From positions 1,262,001-1,326,000 of the forward strand of contig NZ_AP024480.1 of the NCBI RefSeq assembly GCF_017347585.1: a stretch of DNA of 64,000 nucleotides. Reading direction: 5' to 3'. Origin of the DNA: Caldicellulosiruptor diazotrophicus (GTDB taxonomy: Bacteria > Bacillota > Thermoanaerobacteria > Caldicellulosiruptorales > Caldicellulosiruptoraceae). Position numbers and translations under genes: made by a program. The notes below the pieces were generated by a model that was not told the origin of the DNA, did not search any database, and saw nothing but the letters and a program-made list of their open reading frames with translations. Every line of letters begins with the position of its first letter. The stretch's first letter is position 1. Shown piece after piece: positions 8,460-17,177 of the stretch.

Positions 8460-9790
8460 TATTCATCATTCCTTTCAAGTGATGGTGGAAGTTTATTCGA
8501 AAGTTCAACCATTTTGTTTGCAAGCTCTTTTATGCTTTCCCTAAGAATAAAAATACAATCTGTATCATTAGCAAAACCACGTACTATATCCTCTGCAAGA
8601 GTTTTACATGTAGGTGAACCACAAGCCCCACAATCCAAACCAGGTAACATACTAAGGATATTATTTAACTTTTCAAACTTTTCCATAGCTCTCTCAATAT
8701 CAGAGTCAAGTTCAAGGACAGGGTTTGTTTCTAATTCTTTTTCAAAAAGAATATCCTCAAGCTTAAGAGAAAAACTATTAATAATCTCCTCCGTCCACCA
8801 TGAAAAACTCTCTTCTTTGTCTTTTAATTTGGAAGACAATCTTTTAATACGATTTTTAGCAACATACGGATTTTCCACTGTAAGCGGTCCTCCGACACAC
8901 CCACCGCTGCATGCAAGACCTTCAAAATATACAATATCTTTGAGTCTGCCATTTTCAATCTCTTCTAAAACTTTTACTACATTGTGAATACCATCTACAT
9001 TTACATACTCTTCAATTTCCAACGCTAAGCTTTCACCGCCTGATGCTGCCCAACCAATACCCTTACCTGAGGCAATTGAAAGAAGCTTTACATCTTTTAT
9101 TTCTCTTAGCTTACTTCTTACAAGTCCATAAACATCTTTTATCGCTATTACTCCATCCACGTATGAGCGTTTAAAACCAAGGGGACTGTTTACATATGTC
9201 ATCTTTGCTGCACATGGAGAGATAAAAAAAACCCCTATTTTACCTTCTTCAATTCTCTTTTCTCTTTGTATCTTTTTCTTAGCAATATATGCAGCAACTT
9301 CCATAGGCGAGGCAATTGGCAGGATATTCTCTATAAGGTCTGGAAATTTTGTCTGGATAAGCCTGACAACTGCCGGGCATGCAGAGGAAATTATTGGTTT
9401 TTTGCTTTTATTATTGAGAATAAACTGTTTTGTAAAGTGGGTTACTATCTCGGCTGCTTTTGCAACCTCAAATACATCATCAAACCCTATGTCAAGCAAA
9501 ACATACAGAAGCTTATTCACATCGTCAACCTCAAACTGAGCATAAAAAGAAGGAGCTGGCAGTGCAACTTTATATTGAAATTTATTGATTTCCTCTAAAC
9601 TATCAGTAACAGCATATTTTGCATGGTATGGACATGTCCTTATGCACTCTCCACAGTCTATACACCTCTGATCAATAATCCTTGCTTTTGAGTTTCGCAC
9701 CCTAATGGCTTCAGTAGGACATCTTTTAATACAGTTTGTACACCCTTTACATTTCTCTTTGTCAAGCATAATAGAATGTAAATTTTTCAT
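8459..9790 (-). CDS. Putative sensory [FeFe]-hydrogenase (HydS-like)
   Basis: Layout over 443 residues: two ferredoxin [4Fe-4S] motifs (C14/17/20/24 and C43/46/49/53), an H-cluster domain with loops SSACPAVV (C138), SPCAAKMTYVNSP (C193) and EGLACSGGCVGG (C294, C298), and a C-terminal RnfB-type Fe-S domain (C387, C390, C395, C412). All four H-cluster cysteine ligands are present. The residue before the first ligand is alanine instead of the proton-relay cysteine, and the third loop reads GGPL instead of GGGQP. Both traits are known from putative sensory (group C/D) hydrogenases, which turn over slowly. There is no PAS or kinase domain. It is flanked by DRTGG, ATPase and PHP genes, which supports a signalling role. 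Confidence 0.87.
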   Translation of the reverse strand: MKNLHSIMLDKEKCKGCTNCIKRCPTEAIRVRNSKARIIDQRCIDCGECIRTCPYHAKYAVTDSLEEINKFQYKVALPAPSFYAQFEVDDVNKLLYVLLDIGFDDVFEVAKAAEIVTHFTKQFILNNKSKKPIISSACPAVVRLIQTKFPDLIENILPIASPMEVAAYIAKKKIQREKRIEEGKIGVFFISPCAAKMTYVNSPLGFKRSYVDGVIAIKDVYGLVRSKLREIKDVKLLSIASGKGIGWAASGGESLALEIEEYVNVDGIHNVVKVLEEIENGRLKDIVYFEGLACSGGCVGGPLTVENPYVAKNRIKRLSSKLKDKEESFSWWTEEIINSFSLKLEDILFEKELETNPVLELDSDIERAMEKFEKLNNILSMLPGLDCGACGSPTCKTLAEDIVRGFANDTDCIFILRESIKELANKMVELSNKLPPSLERNDE

Positions 9791-9822
9791 TTATAGTTCA
9801 CTTCCCCACATTTCAAAGATGG

Positions 9823-10242
9823 TCATTTATTGTAAATAACCATATATACCCTTGTACCTTTGCCTTTTTGTGAATCAATCTCAAAATAATCTGAGTACTT
9901 TTTCATGTTTGGAAGTCCCATCCCGGCTCCAAATCCTAAGTTTCTTATCTCTTCCGGAGCTGTGGAATATCCTTCTTTCATAGCAAGCTCAATGTTTTCA
10001 ATTCCAGGTCCACTGTCTTGAGCTATTATTTCAATCTTGTCCTTTGAAATTATGGCTTTTAAAATACCACCAATTGAATGTATAACAATATTCATCTCTG
10101 CTTCATAAGAGACAATTGCAACTTTTTTAAGTATCTCTGGTTTTACTCCAAGTTTTTTTAAAGTCTCTTTAATTTTAGAAGAAGCTTCACCTGCTAATAT
10201 AAAATTGCCCGGTTCAATCTCAAATTCCAGATCAATAAGCAT
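9823..10242 (-). CDS. Anti-sigma-factor-like ATPase (RsbW/SpoIIAB type)
   Basis: The 139 residues form a GHKL ATPase domain like that of serine-kinase anti-sigma factors: N-box region YEAEMNIVIHS, G1 box AQDSGPGI, G2 box GFGAGMGLPNMKK and the closing KGTRVYMVIY strand. I use the ATG at 10242; a GTG at 10257 that overlaps the preceding gene is an alternative. It lies between the first DRTGG gene and the HydS-like gene. In related clusters such ATPases are proposed to pass on the hydrogenase signal, but no partner sigma factor or antagonist is visible here. Confidence 0.8.
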   Translation of the reverse strand: MLIDLEFEIEPGNFILAGEASSKIKETLKKLGVKPEILKKVAIVSYEAEMNIVIHSIGGILKAIISKDKIEIIAQDSGPGIENIELAMKEGYSTAPEEIRNLGFGAGMGLPNMKKYSDYFEIDSQKGKGTRVYMVIYNK

Positions 10243-10247
10243 CTTTT

Positions 10248-10601
10248 TCAGCAGCACCTTTCTTTCCCAAGTCCATTTTCATAAAGTATTCCGCATGCTT
10301 GAAACATAGGATAATCCGTTCCGAGAAGAGCTATACACTTTTCTTTCGCAAGTTTCAACATTTCTTCAGATGGTTGCTTACCTCGAACAATTATCACAGC
10401 TTTTATATCCATCATCTCTGCAGTTCTTATCACTTGAGGATTTACAAGACCCGTCAATAAAATCACCTTCTCTTTTACAAATGCCAAAACGTCGCTCATA
10501 AGATCAGAACCACATGCATTTAAAAATTCTTCATTATATAGCTCTTCAGGCTCGAAATAAACCGTGCAATTTAAAAGCTCTTTAATTTTTGTTAATTTCA
10601 T
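10248..10601 (-). CDS. DRTGG-domain protein (first copy)
   Basis: This 117-residue DRTGG-type protein is similar in length and layout to the copy at 8121-8459. It has an N-terminal part with VYFEPEELYNEEF, a conserved LMSDVLAFVKEK segment, hydrophobic strands (VIRTAEMMDIKAVIIVRG) and the terminal LAKEKCIALLGTDYPMF region. Cysteines occur at the C-terminus (ERCC). It heads the putative sensor block and starts 20 bp after tlyA, too close for an obvious promoter of its own. The biochemical role is unknown. Confidence 0.75.
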   Translation of the reverse strand: MKLTKIKELLNCTVYFEPEELYNEEFLNACGSDLMSDVLAFVKEKVILLTGLVNPQVIRTAEMMDIKAVIIVRGKQPSEEMLKLAKEKCIALLGTDYPMFQACGILYENGLGKERCC

Positions 10602-10621
10602 AACAAATAACCTCCAAATTT

Positions 10622-11431
10622 TTACTTTTTTCCGCTTAATACTTCAAACGCCTGATTGACAATTTCTTTTATTAACATATCGTTCACACAATTTTTTGTT
10701 GAATCTTCCATTTTAATGTAGAGAAGATACTCAATATTTCCCTCTGGTCCTGTGATTGGCGAATACGTCAGGCCATTAATTGAGATTCCAAGCGAAAAAT
10801 AGTGATCAATTACCTTTTTGATTACATTTTTATGAGTTTCTTTAGACTTTACAACTCCTCTTTTTCCAACCTCCTTTCTTCCCGCTTCAAACTGAGGTTT
10901 TATCAGCAAAACACCTTCTGTTCCATTTTCCATAAACTCCTTTATCTTTTCCGAAATCAGGTTCAAAGAAATAAAGGAGACATCGCATACTATTATCTCA
11001 ATATTATCCTGAATACTTTTTCTATCAAAATATCTAAAATTAGTCTTTTCAAAATTTACTACTCTCGAGTCTTCTCTCAACTTCCATGCAAGCTGACCAT
11101 ATCCCACATCCACACAATAAACCTTTTTAGCGCCATGTTGGAGCAAACAGTCTGTAAACCCTCCTGTTGAAGCACCAATGTCAAGTGCAATCTTACCTTC
11201 AACGTCAATTTGAAAAAACTCTAAAGCTTTTTCAAGTTTAAGACCACCTCTACTAACATATTTTAGTGGTTCTTTTATTATTATCTGGCTGCTTTCATCT
11301 ATCATCTCTCCTGCTTTTTCTATCTTTTGATTATTAACATAAACGTTGCCACTCAAAATTAACGCTCTTGCCTTTTCACGTGATTCTACCAGACCTCTTT
11401 CAACAAGAAGTATATCAGCCCTCTTTTTCAA
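10622..11431 (-). CDS. tlyA: TlyA-family rRNA 2'-O-methyltransferase
   Basis: The 269 residues have an N-terminal S4 RNA-binding domain (RADILLVERGLVESREKARA and the VYVNNQKIEKAG turn) followed by an FtsJ-type methyltransferase domain with the SAM motif LDIGASTGGFTDCLLQHGA. TlyA enzymes 2'-O-methylate cytidines of 16S and 23S rRNA. The start is a TTG that overlaps the dxs TGA. The dxs-tlyA pairing beside OLE RNA matches the known OLE neighbourhood in other Firmicutes (yqxC). Confidence 0.92.
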   Translation of the reverse strand: MKKRADILLVERGLVESREKARALILSGNVYVNNQKIEKAGEMIDESSQIIIKEPLKYVSRGGLKLEKALEFFQIDVEGKIALDIGASTGGFTDCLLQHGAKKVYCVDVGYGQLAWKLREDSRVVNFEKTNFRYFDRKSIQDNIEIIVCDVSFISLNLISEKIKEFMENGTEGVLLIKPQFEAGRKEVGKRGVVKSKETHKNVIKKVIDHYFSLGISINGLTYSPITGPEGNIEYLLYIKMEDSTKNCVNDMLIKEIVNQAFEVLSGKK

Positions 11432-13278
11432 CTCTCTATCAACTCCATGATAATTTTTGTTAAGTTTTCTCTGTCCATCCCGAGCATAGAATAAAGCTGA
11501 GAAATTGAACCATGAGGAATAAATCTATCAGGTATAGCAATGTGCTTAATCTCTGCCGATCTTTCTTCAGCTATGATACTTTTTATTTTTTCACCAAGCC
11601 CACCAATGACGCTATTATCCTCTACAATCAAAATCTTTTGATGTGTACTTGCTATTCTTTTTATAATCGCGCTATTCAATGGTTTTATAAATCTTACATT
11701 TACCAGTGTTACATCCAACTTGTTTCTGCTAATAATATCATACAACATTGAAACATGTCTTCCAATAGAAAATACGGCCAGGTATTTTCCTTCTTTTAGT
11801 ACCTCTGGCTCAGAAAGTTTAATTTCATCATAAATACCTACCTGTTTGCAGCTTCCGCGTGGATATCTTATCGCAATAGGTCCGTCTTGATAAAAAGCTG
11901 CAAATTCCAACATCATTTCAAATTCTTTTGTATCTTTCGGTACCATCAATATCAAGTTTGGAATCAAGCTCAAATACGATATATCAAAACTTCCATGGTG
12001 TGTCTCTCCATCCTCACCAACAAGACCCGCTCTGTCTACACAGAAAACCACGTTTAAGTTTTGAAGACACACATCATGAATAATCTGGTCAAAAGCCCTT
12101 TGTAGAAAAGTTGAATATATTGCAACAAACGGTTTAAATCCTTCTTTTGCAAGAGCACCTGCAAAAGTAACCGCATGTTCTTCTGCTATTCCAACATCAA
12201 AAAACCTCTGAGGATACATCTTTGCAAACCTACTAAGGCCAGTACCATCTGGCATCGCAGCGGTGATTGCTAATATTTTTTGATTGTACTTGGCAAGCTC
12301 GCAAAGTTTATCACCCAAAACCTCAGAAAATGTCTTTGAAGTATTGTCAGATAAATGATTGCCTGTTTCTATGTCAAATGGTGGAACACCATGGAATTTC
12401 TCTGGAAATCTTTCTGCATGTTCATATCCTTTACCCTTTTGTGTAACAACATGAACCAAAACAGGTCTTTCAAAATTCTTGATACTTTCAAACACTTCAC
12501 AAAGTCTTTCTATGTCATGACCATCAATAGGTCCATAATATTCAAATCCAAGAGCTTCAAACAAAGTTCCAGGAAAGAAAAAATATTTTAAACTTCCCTT
12601 TACCTTTCTTACAAATTTACTTAAGTTTTTCCCAACAACCGGTATTCTTTCTACTAAACTATCGGCAGCTTTTTTTAACTTAAAATAACGTGGTTTTGTT
12701 CGTACCTTTGATAGATATTTTGCAATTGCACCAACATTTTTAGAGATTGACATTTCATTATCATTCAAAATAACAAGAAGTTTTCCATTATATCTGCCGG
12801 CATTATTAAGTCCTTCATATGCAAGTCCTCCAGTTAAAGCTCCATCACCAATAACAGCAATCACTTTGTAGTCTTCATTTTTAAGATCGCGCGCAACTGC
12901 AAATCCCAGGGCAACAGAAATAGAAGTAGAGCTATGTCCAGTATCAAACGAGTCATAAATGCTTTCTTTTGACTTTGGAAAACCACTCAGACCACCAAAT
13001 TTTCTTAAAGTATTAAATTTTTGCTTCCTTCCTGTTAAAATTTTATAAACATAACACTGATGTCCTACATCCCACACAATTTTATCTTTTGGTGGATCAA
13101 ATACTTTCAGCAGAGCAAGAGTCAGTTCAACAACCCCTAAATTTGCTGCCAAGTGTCCACCCGTATTTGCAATGTTATACAACAGAAATTCTCTTATCTC
13201 ATCTGCAAGTTCATATAGTTCAAATACACTCAATTTTTTTACGTCTTCAGGATAGTTCACTTTTTCTAATATACCCAA
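11428..13278 (-). CDS. dxs: 1-deoxy-D-xylulose-5-phosphate synthase
   Basis: The 616 residues contain the thiamine diphosphate motif GDGALTGG followed by NDNEMSIS, the GHQCYVYKILTGR substrate region and the transketolase-type pyrimidine domain (DVGIAEEHAVTFAGALA). The enzyme condenses pyruvate and glyceraldehyde 3-phosphate in the first step of the MEP isoprenoid pathway. The start is a TTG after GAGAGG. It lies 18 bp downstream of oapA and overlaps tlyA by 4 bases. Confidence 0.97.
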   Translation of the reverse strand: MGILEKVNYPEDVKKLSVFELYELADEIREFLLYNIANTGGHLAANLGVVELTLALLKVFDPPKDKIVWDVGHQCYVYKILTGRKQKFNTLRKFGGLSGFPKSKESIYDSFDTGHSSTSISVALGFAVARDLKNEDYKVIAVIGDGALTGGLAYEGLNNAGRYNGKLLVILNDNEMSISKNVGAIAKYLSKVRTKPRYFKLKKAADSLVERIPVVGKNLSKFVRKVKGSLKYFFFPGTLFEALGFEYYGPIDGHDIERLCEVFESIKNFERPVLVHVVTQKGKGYEHAERFPEKFHGVPPFDIETGNHLSDNTSKTFSEVLGDKLCELAKYNQKILAITAAMPDGTGLSRFAKMYPQRFFDVGIAEEHAVTFAGALAKEGFKPFVAIYSTFLQRAFDQIIHDVCLQNLNVVFCVDRAGLVGEDGETHHGSFDISYLSLIPNLILMVPKDTKEFEMMLEFAAFYQDGPIAIRYPRGSCKQVGIYDEIKLSEPEVLKEGKYLAVFSIGRHVSMLYDIISRNKLDVTLVNVRFIKPLNSAIIKRIASTHQKILIVEDNSVIGGLGEKIKSIIAEERSAEIKHIAIPDRFIPHGSISQLYSMLGMDRENLTKIIMELIES

Positions 13279-13296
13279 TACCTCTCACTTCCCAAG

Positions 13297-13848
13297 TTAC
13301 ATTTTTAAAAATATTCCAATAATCTTTCCGCATATTTTAACAATCTCATTACTCTTATGGACTGCAAAATACTTTCCGATTGACTTACCAGATATTGTTA
13401 TAGCAGCAACCATTGCAGTCAGAAGTATAGAAAGAAGAATTGGATTTGCTTTGCTATTTTTAGTTATATAAAATACAATACTTGCAGAAAGTGCACCACT
13501 CAATATTCCGCAAATATCCCCTATAACATCGTTGCAAATAGAAGATACCTTGCTTGCATTTTTTATAAGCCATACACTTGCTTTTGCACCTTTTACTTTC
13601 TTTGCAGCCATTGCATGGAAAGGAACTTCATCGGCTGCAGTTGTTGCAATTCCAATTATGTCAAAGATTATCCCTAACAGCATTATACAAAATAAAAGTG
13701 TGAATGAAGTTATTATAGGTAATCTTTCTGATACACAGCTTGAAATATAATTTAGAGTAGCTGACAATAAAAACGATAAAACAAATAATATCAATGTCCA
13801 CTTTAAATATTCTCGTTTTTTATTCTGAAATTTTTTTTTATTTTTCAT
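13297..13848 (-). CDS. oapA: OLE RNA-associated membrane protein OapA
   Basis: This 183-residue integral membrane protein has about four hydrophobic segments (around residues 16-38, 46-68, 112-130 and 136-155) and a conserved polar stretch between them (DEVPFHAMAAKKVKGAKAS, then ICNDVIGDICG near 104-113). It resembles a DUF21/CorB-like membrane domain without CBS domains, as described for OapA. OapA binds OLE RNA and holds it at the membrane; in Bacillus halodurans the pair affects tolerance to cold and alcohol. The decisive context is the OLE RNA encoded 48 bases upstream on the same strand. Start: ATG after GGGAGATAAAAA. Confidence 0.9.
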   Translation of the reverse strand: MKNKKKFQNKKREYLKWTLILFVLSFLLSATLNYISSCVSERLPIITSFTLLFCIMLLGIIFDIIGIATTAADEVPFHAMAAKKVKGAKASVWLIKNASKVSSICNDVIGDICGILSGALSASIVFYITKNSKANPILLSILLTAMVAAITISGKSIGKYFAVHKSNEIVKICGKIIGIFLKM

Positions 13849-13896
13849 TTTTTATCTCCCATGATATTCTATTTCAAGAAGACATATAAATTTATT

Positions 13897-14511
13897 GGGA
13901 TAGGGTGATTTTACGAAGGGTAAATTTTGCGGCTTAAGGTCTGGTAGGATTTCCCCCAAACTTACCTCCCGTCACCAGGAGGCGGTTTCCCTTTAAAAGT
14001 TTGGGTGTGCGGTTGCCCAACACACAACCAGATCGCCACTTAGTCCGCACTTTAATCCCCTTCGTAAAGCCAATACATGGCACAGCCTAGGAGCTTTCCT
14101 CGGCAGAGGGCATGCTTTCTTAGCCTCTTTTGCGAAATAGATTTCAGACCCCAAGACCTTCCTAAAAACGGGCCCTATTTTTAGGAAGGCCAGAAATTCG
14201 GCCATCCGTCTATTCCGCTCAAGGCAGGCTACACTACCCCAAGCACATCCTTTTTCAAAAAAGATGTACCTGGCGGTAGGTTTTACTAACGCACAAAAAG
14301 CTTTATTTCTTTTTGTGCGTTAGCCTCCACGGGAAAAGGGTTGCATCCTGCATGCCATTGCAGGACTCCCTTAACCCTTACTCCCAGCTTCAACCCCTGA
14401 CTGGGCGTCAGAAGCCGAAACCAGGAACTTCATCGGTGTGCCCTTTGGCGGATTTTTAGGCCCGCCTTCGAAAGCAGCCACTCTGACTAGGATACTGCAT
14501 CACCCTATCCC
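13897..14511 (-). ncRNA. ole: OLE (ornate large extremophilic) RNA
   Basis: A stretch of about 615 bases has no credible ORF, is clearly more GC-rich than its surroundings and is full of stable hairpins. The ends pair perfectly over 13 bp (14499-14511 with 13897-13909). Inside are a perfect 15-bp hairpin (14286-14300 with 14309-14323) and a perfect 12-bp hairpin (14157-14168 with 14178-14189). Length, closed terminal helix, location directly upstream of oapA and the dxs-tlyA neighbourhood all match OLE RNA. Family identity is inferred from these traits; I could not run a covariance model. Confidence 0.93.
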
Positions 14512-14547
14512 ATTTAACATTCTTGATTATTCAGTTTACAGAGTATT

Positions 14548-14576
14548 ATTATATCACAGCTTTTGTCTTGCTTCAA
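14548..14576 (-). promoter_or_regulatory. Promoter of OLE RNA
   Basis: On the minus strand TTGAAG (14571-14576) and TATAAT (14548-14553) are separated by 17 bp, with TGA directly before the -10 to give an extended -10. The -35 overlaps the stop region of the upstream yuiD gene. Initiation near 14541 would give a short leader before the first base of the OLE terminal helix at 14511. Confidence 0.82.
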
Positions 14577-15019
14577 ATCATTATTGTGGCAATTAATATT
14601 CCAACTATAGCTCCTGCAAAGACTTCCGTAGGTTTGTGCCCTATGAGCTCTTTTAGTTTATATTGAGGCTTGTAATGTGGTGAGAGATATATCTCAATTA
14701 TTTCATTTAAGGTCTGTGCCTGTTTTCCAGCCTCTCTTCTTACTCCCGCTGCGTCGTACATTACAATTAAAGTGAATGTCAATGAAATAGCAAAATTAGT
14801 TGAGCTAAATCCATCTAAAAGTCCTACAGCAGTTGAAAGCCCACATGCAAAAGCTGAATGAGAACTTGGCATTCCTCCAGAGCTTATGAACCATTTAAGA
14901 TTAACTTTTCTTGTCATGATAAACCCTATCACAATCTTTAAAAACTGTGCAGCAAACCAGCTGACAACGCCAACCTGTAACGCTCTATTCTTTAAAATCT
15001 CTAAAATAACCTCTTTCAT
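14573..15019 (-). CDS. yuiD: Divergent PAP2-family membrane protein (YuiD/DUF212)
   Basis: The 148 residues align with B. subtilis YuiD: a membrane segment near the start, then the hallmark GGMPSSHSAFA, MYDAAGVRREAGKQAQ and LIGHKPTEVFAGA. These resemble phosphatase PAP2 motifs, but the activity is unproven. The frame is open to 15052; I use the ATG at 15019 because the family usually starts MKEV-like and the earlier start would lie well inside pcrA. It is probably translated by coupling with pcrA, whose stop is at 15027. Confidence 0.88.
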   Translation of the reverse strand: MKEVILEILKNRALQVGVVSWFAAQFLKIVIGFIMTRKVNLKWFISSGGMPSSHSAFACGLSTAVGLLDGFSSTNFAISLTFTLIVMYDAAGVRREAGKQAQTLNEIIEIYLSPHYKPQYKLKELIGHKPTEVFAGAIVGILIATIMI

Positions 15020-15026
15020 CTTTCCA

Positions 15027-17171
15027 TCAACCAATCCTTTTAAGATTTGCATAGGACAGAAGTAGTCTTTTTTGACCTATCTTTTCAAAATCTACTATCA
15101 CCTCTCTCATATCATCTGAAAGCCATACAACTTTACCAACTCCAAACTTCCCATGCTGGACTTTGTTGCCCACTTGTAGATTGTTAATAGAAAAATCTTC
15201 AGCCTGATTAATCTTAACAGAAAATTTTTGGTGAGTTTTAATAATAGGACTATTAACAACTTGAATGTATTTTTGAGGAATCTCCTCAATAAAACAAGAC
15301 CTTTGTCGTGAAGAAAGTCTGCCAAATACTCTTCGATTGTTAGCATATGTCAGAACAAGAAGTTTTTTTGCTCTGGTAATTGCAACGTAACACAGTCTTC
15401 TTTCTTCTTCAAGTTCTTTTTCAGCCTCGATTGGTTCTTCAGCCCTGACAAGTGGAAACAGTCCTTCTTCCAGTCCTGTGAGAAAGACAACTTCAAATTC
15501 CAATCCTTTTGCAGCATGAACTGTCATAAGCGAAACTTTTTCCTCTTTTTGAGTATCCTCATCATCAGAACTTAAAGTAATAGAGTTCAAAAAATTTTGC
15601 AAGGTTGGCTCCTCATTTTCTTCTTCAAAAATAGCTGCAGCACTTATAAGCTGCTCAATATTCTTGGCTCTTTGAAACTCCTCTTCATTTTTGCTACTGA
15701 GCAAACTTTCTAAATACTCTGTCTTGTCAAGCACAAGTTTAATGGTCTGGCTTACAGACAAATTTTCTGCTTCGGCTTTTAAATCTTCTATCAGAGATAT
15801 AAAGCCTTTTAACTTTTCATATGTCTTTTTGTCAAAATCAAATTTTGCTCGCTCGAGTAAAACTATATACGCTGAAACACCATACTCTTCACTCAAAACT
15901 TTTATTTTTTCTATGGTACTGTTTCCAATTCCTCTTCTAGGAACATTAATAATCCTAAATAGACTCAAATCGTCATGCGGATTTGTAATGAGTCTTAAAT
16001 AAGCAATAATATCTTTTATTTCTTTTCTTTCATAAAAACGCAAAGCACCTACAACTTTATATGGTACAGAATAAGCCGAAAGTACATTCTCAAAGTTAAT
16101 AGACTGAGCATTTGTCCTGTAAAGCACTCCTATTTCGGATGGTGAAAGTCCGCTTTCAATGAGGTTCTTCACGCTTGATGCAACAAACTCTGCTTCATTT
16201 ACTTCATCAAATGCTGAGTATAGAAAAATCTTTTCACCCTCAAGGTTGTCTGTCCACAGCTTTTTAGATTTTCTGTAGTAATTGTTTTTTATAACCTCAT
16301 TTGCAGCTGAGAGTATTGTCTTTGTAGACCTGTAGTTTTTTTCTAATTTTATCACCTTGGCATCGCTAAACACCTTTTCAAATTCCAAAATATTTTTTAT
16401 ATTTGCTCCTCTGAAACTGTATATACTTTGGTCGTCATCACCGACAACACAGACATTTCTGTGTTTCTGTGAAAGTAGATAAACAAAATAAAACTGAGCA
16501 TGATTTGTGTCCTGGTACTCATCTACCAAGATATACTTAAACTTATTCTGATACTTTTCCAGAATATCAGGGTTTGTTTGAAAAAGAACTACAGTATAAT
16601 ATAGAAGGTCATCAAAGTCAAATGCGTTATATTCTCTCAAAAGTTTATTGTAAAGTTTATACACTTCAACAACACGACCATCAACCTCACCGTATCTGTA
16701 TACATCGGAAGGTCCAATTAACTGATTTTTAAAATTACTAATCTGCCTTGATACATATCTAATATCAAGGCGCTCTGTATCGATGTTTAGCTTGTCAAAA
16801 CACTCTTTCAAAAGCTGGTTTCTATCCTGGGTATCAAATATTACAAAGTTGTTTGAAAATCCTATATTATGAGCTTCCATTCTCAAAATCCTTGCACATG
16901 CAGCATGAAAAGTAGACACCCACATCTCTGAAAACGACTGAGTACTTACAAGCCTTTTTATCCTTTCTTTCATCTCATCAGCAGCTTTATTTGTAAAAGT
17001 AATTGCAAGAATATTGGCCGGACTTGCTAACCCCATATTCAAAATATATGCTATCCTGTATGTTATGACACGAGTTTTACCTGAACCTGCACCAGCCAAT
17101 ACTAAAAGCGGCCCTTCTGTTGAAAGAACCGCCTCTTTTTGCTGTTCATTTAATTCTTTTAACCATTCCAT
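15027..17171 (-). CDS. pcrA: ATP-dependent DNA helicase PcrA/UvrD
   Basis: A full-length SF1A helicase of 714 residues: Walker A VLAGAGSGKTRVITYRI, motif II LVDEYQDTN, QSIYSFRGAN, TVHAAKGLEFEVVFLTGLEEG and the VAITRAKKLL motif VI. The C-terminal tail (HGKFGVGKVVWL) is the Tudor-like RNA polymerase/DNA-binding domain of PcrA. It acts in nucleotide excision repair and in clearing RecA and stalled polymerase. It lies 6 bp after pheT. Confidence 0.96.
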   Translation of the reverse strand: MEWLKELNEQQKEAVLSTEGPLLVLAGAGSGKTRVITYRIAYILNMGLASPANILAITFTNKAADEMKERIKRLVSTQSFSEMWVSTFHAACARILRMEAHNIGFSNNFVIFDTQDRNQLLKECFDKLNIDTERLDIRYVSRQISNFKNQLIGPSDVYRYGEVDGRVVEVYKLYNKLLREYNAFDFDDLLYYTVVLFQTNPDILEKYQNKFKYILVDEYQDTNHAQFYFVYLLSQKHRNVCVVGDDDQSIYSFRGANIKNILEFEKVFSDAKVIKLEKNYRSTKTILSAANEVIKNNYYRKSKKLWTDNLEGEKIFLYSAFDEVNEAEFVASSVKNLIESGLSPSEIGVLYRTNAQSINFENVLSAYSVPYKVVGALRFYERKEIKDIIAYLRLITNPHDDLSLFRIINVPRRGIGNSTIEKIKVLSEEYGVSAYIVLLERAKFDFDKKTYEKLKGFISLIEDLKAEAENLSVSQTIKLVLDKTEYLESLLSSKNEEEFQRAKNIEQLISAAAIFEEENEEPTLQNFLNSITLSSDDEDTQKEEKVSLMTVHAAKGLEFEVVFLTGLEEGLFPLVRAEEPIEAEKELEEERRLCYVAITRAKKLLVLTYANNRRVFGRLSSRQRSCFIEEIPQKYIQVVNSPIIKTHQKFSVKINQAEDFSINNLQVGNKVQHGKFGVGKVVWLSDDMREVIVDFEKIGQKRLLLSYANLKRIG

Positions 17172-17177
17172 CTCTTT

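Noticed and set aside
13993-14205. A 70-codon minus-strand frame inside the OLE region
   Set aside because: It lacks a ribosome site, matches no family I know, and its bases form the paired arms of the structured RNA.
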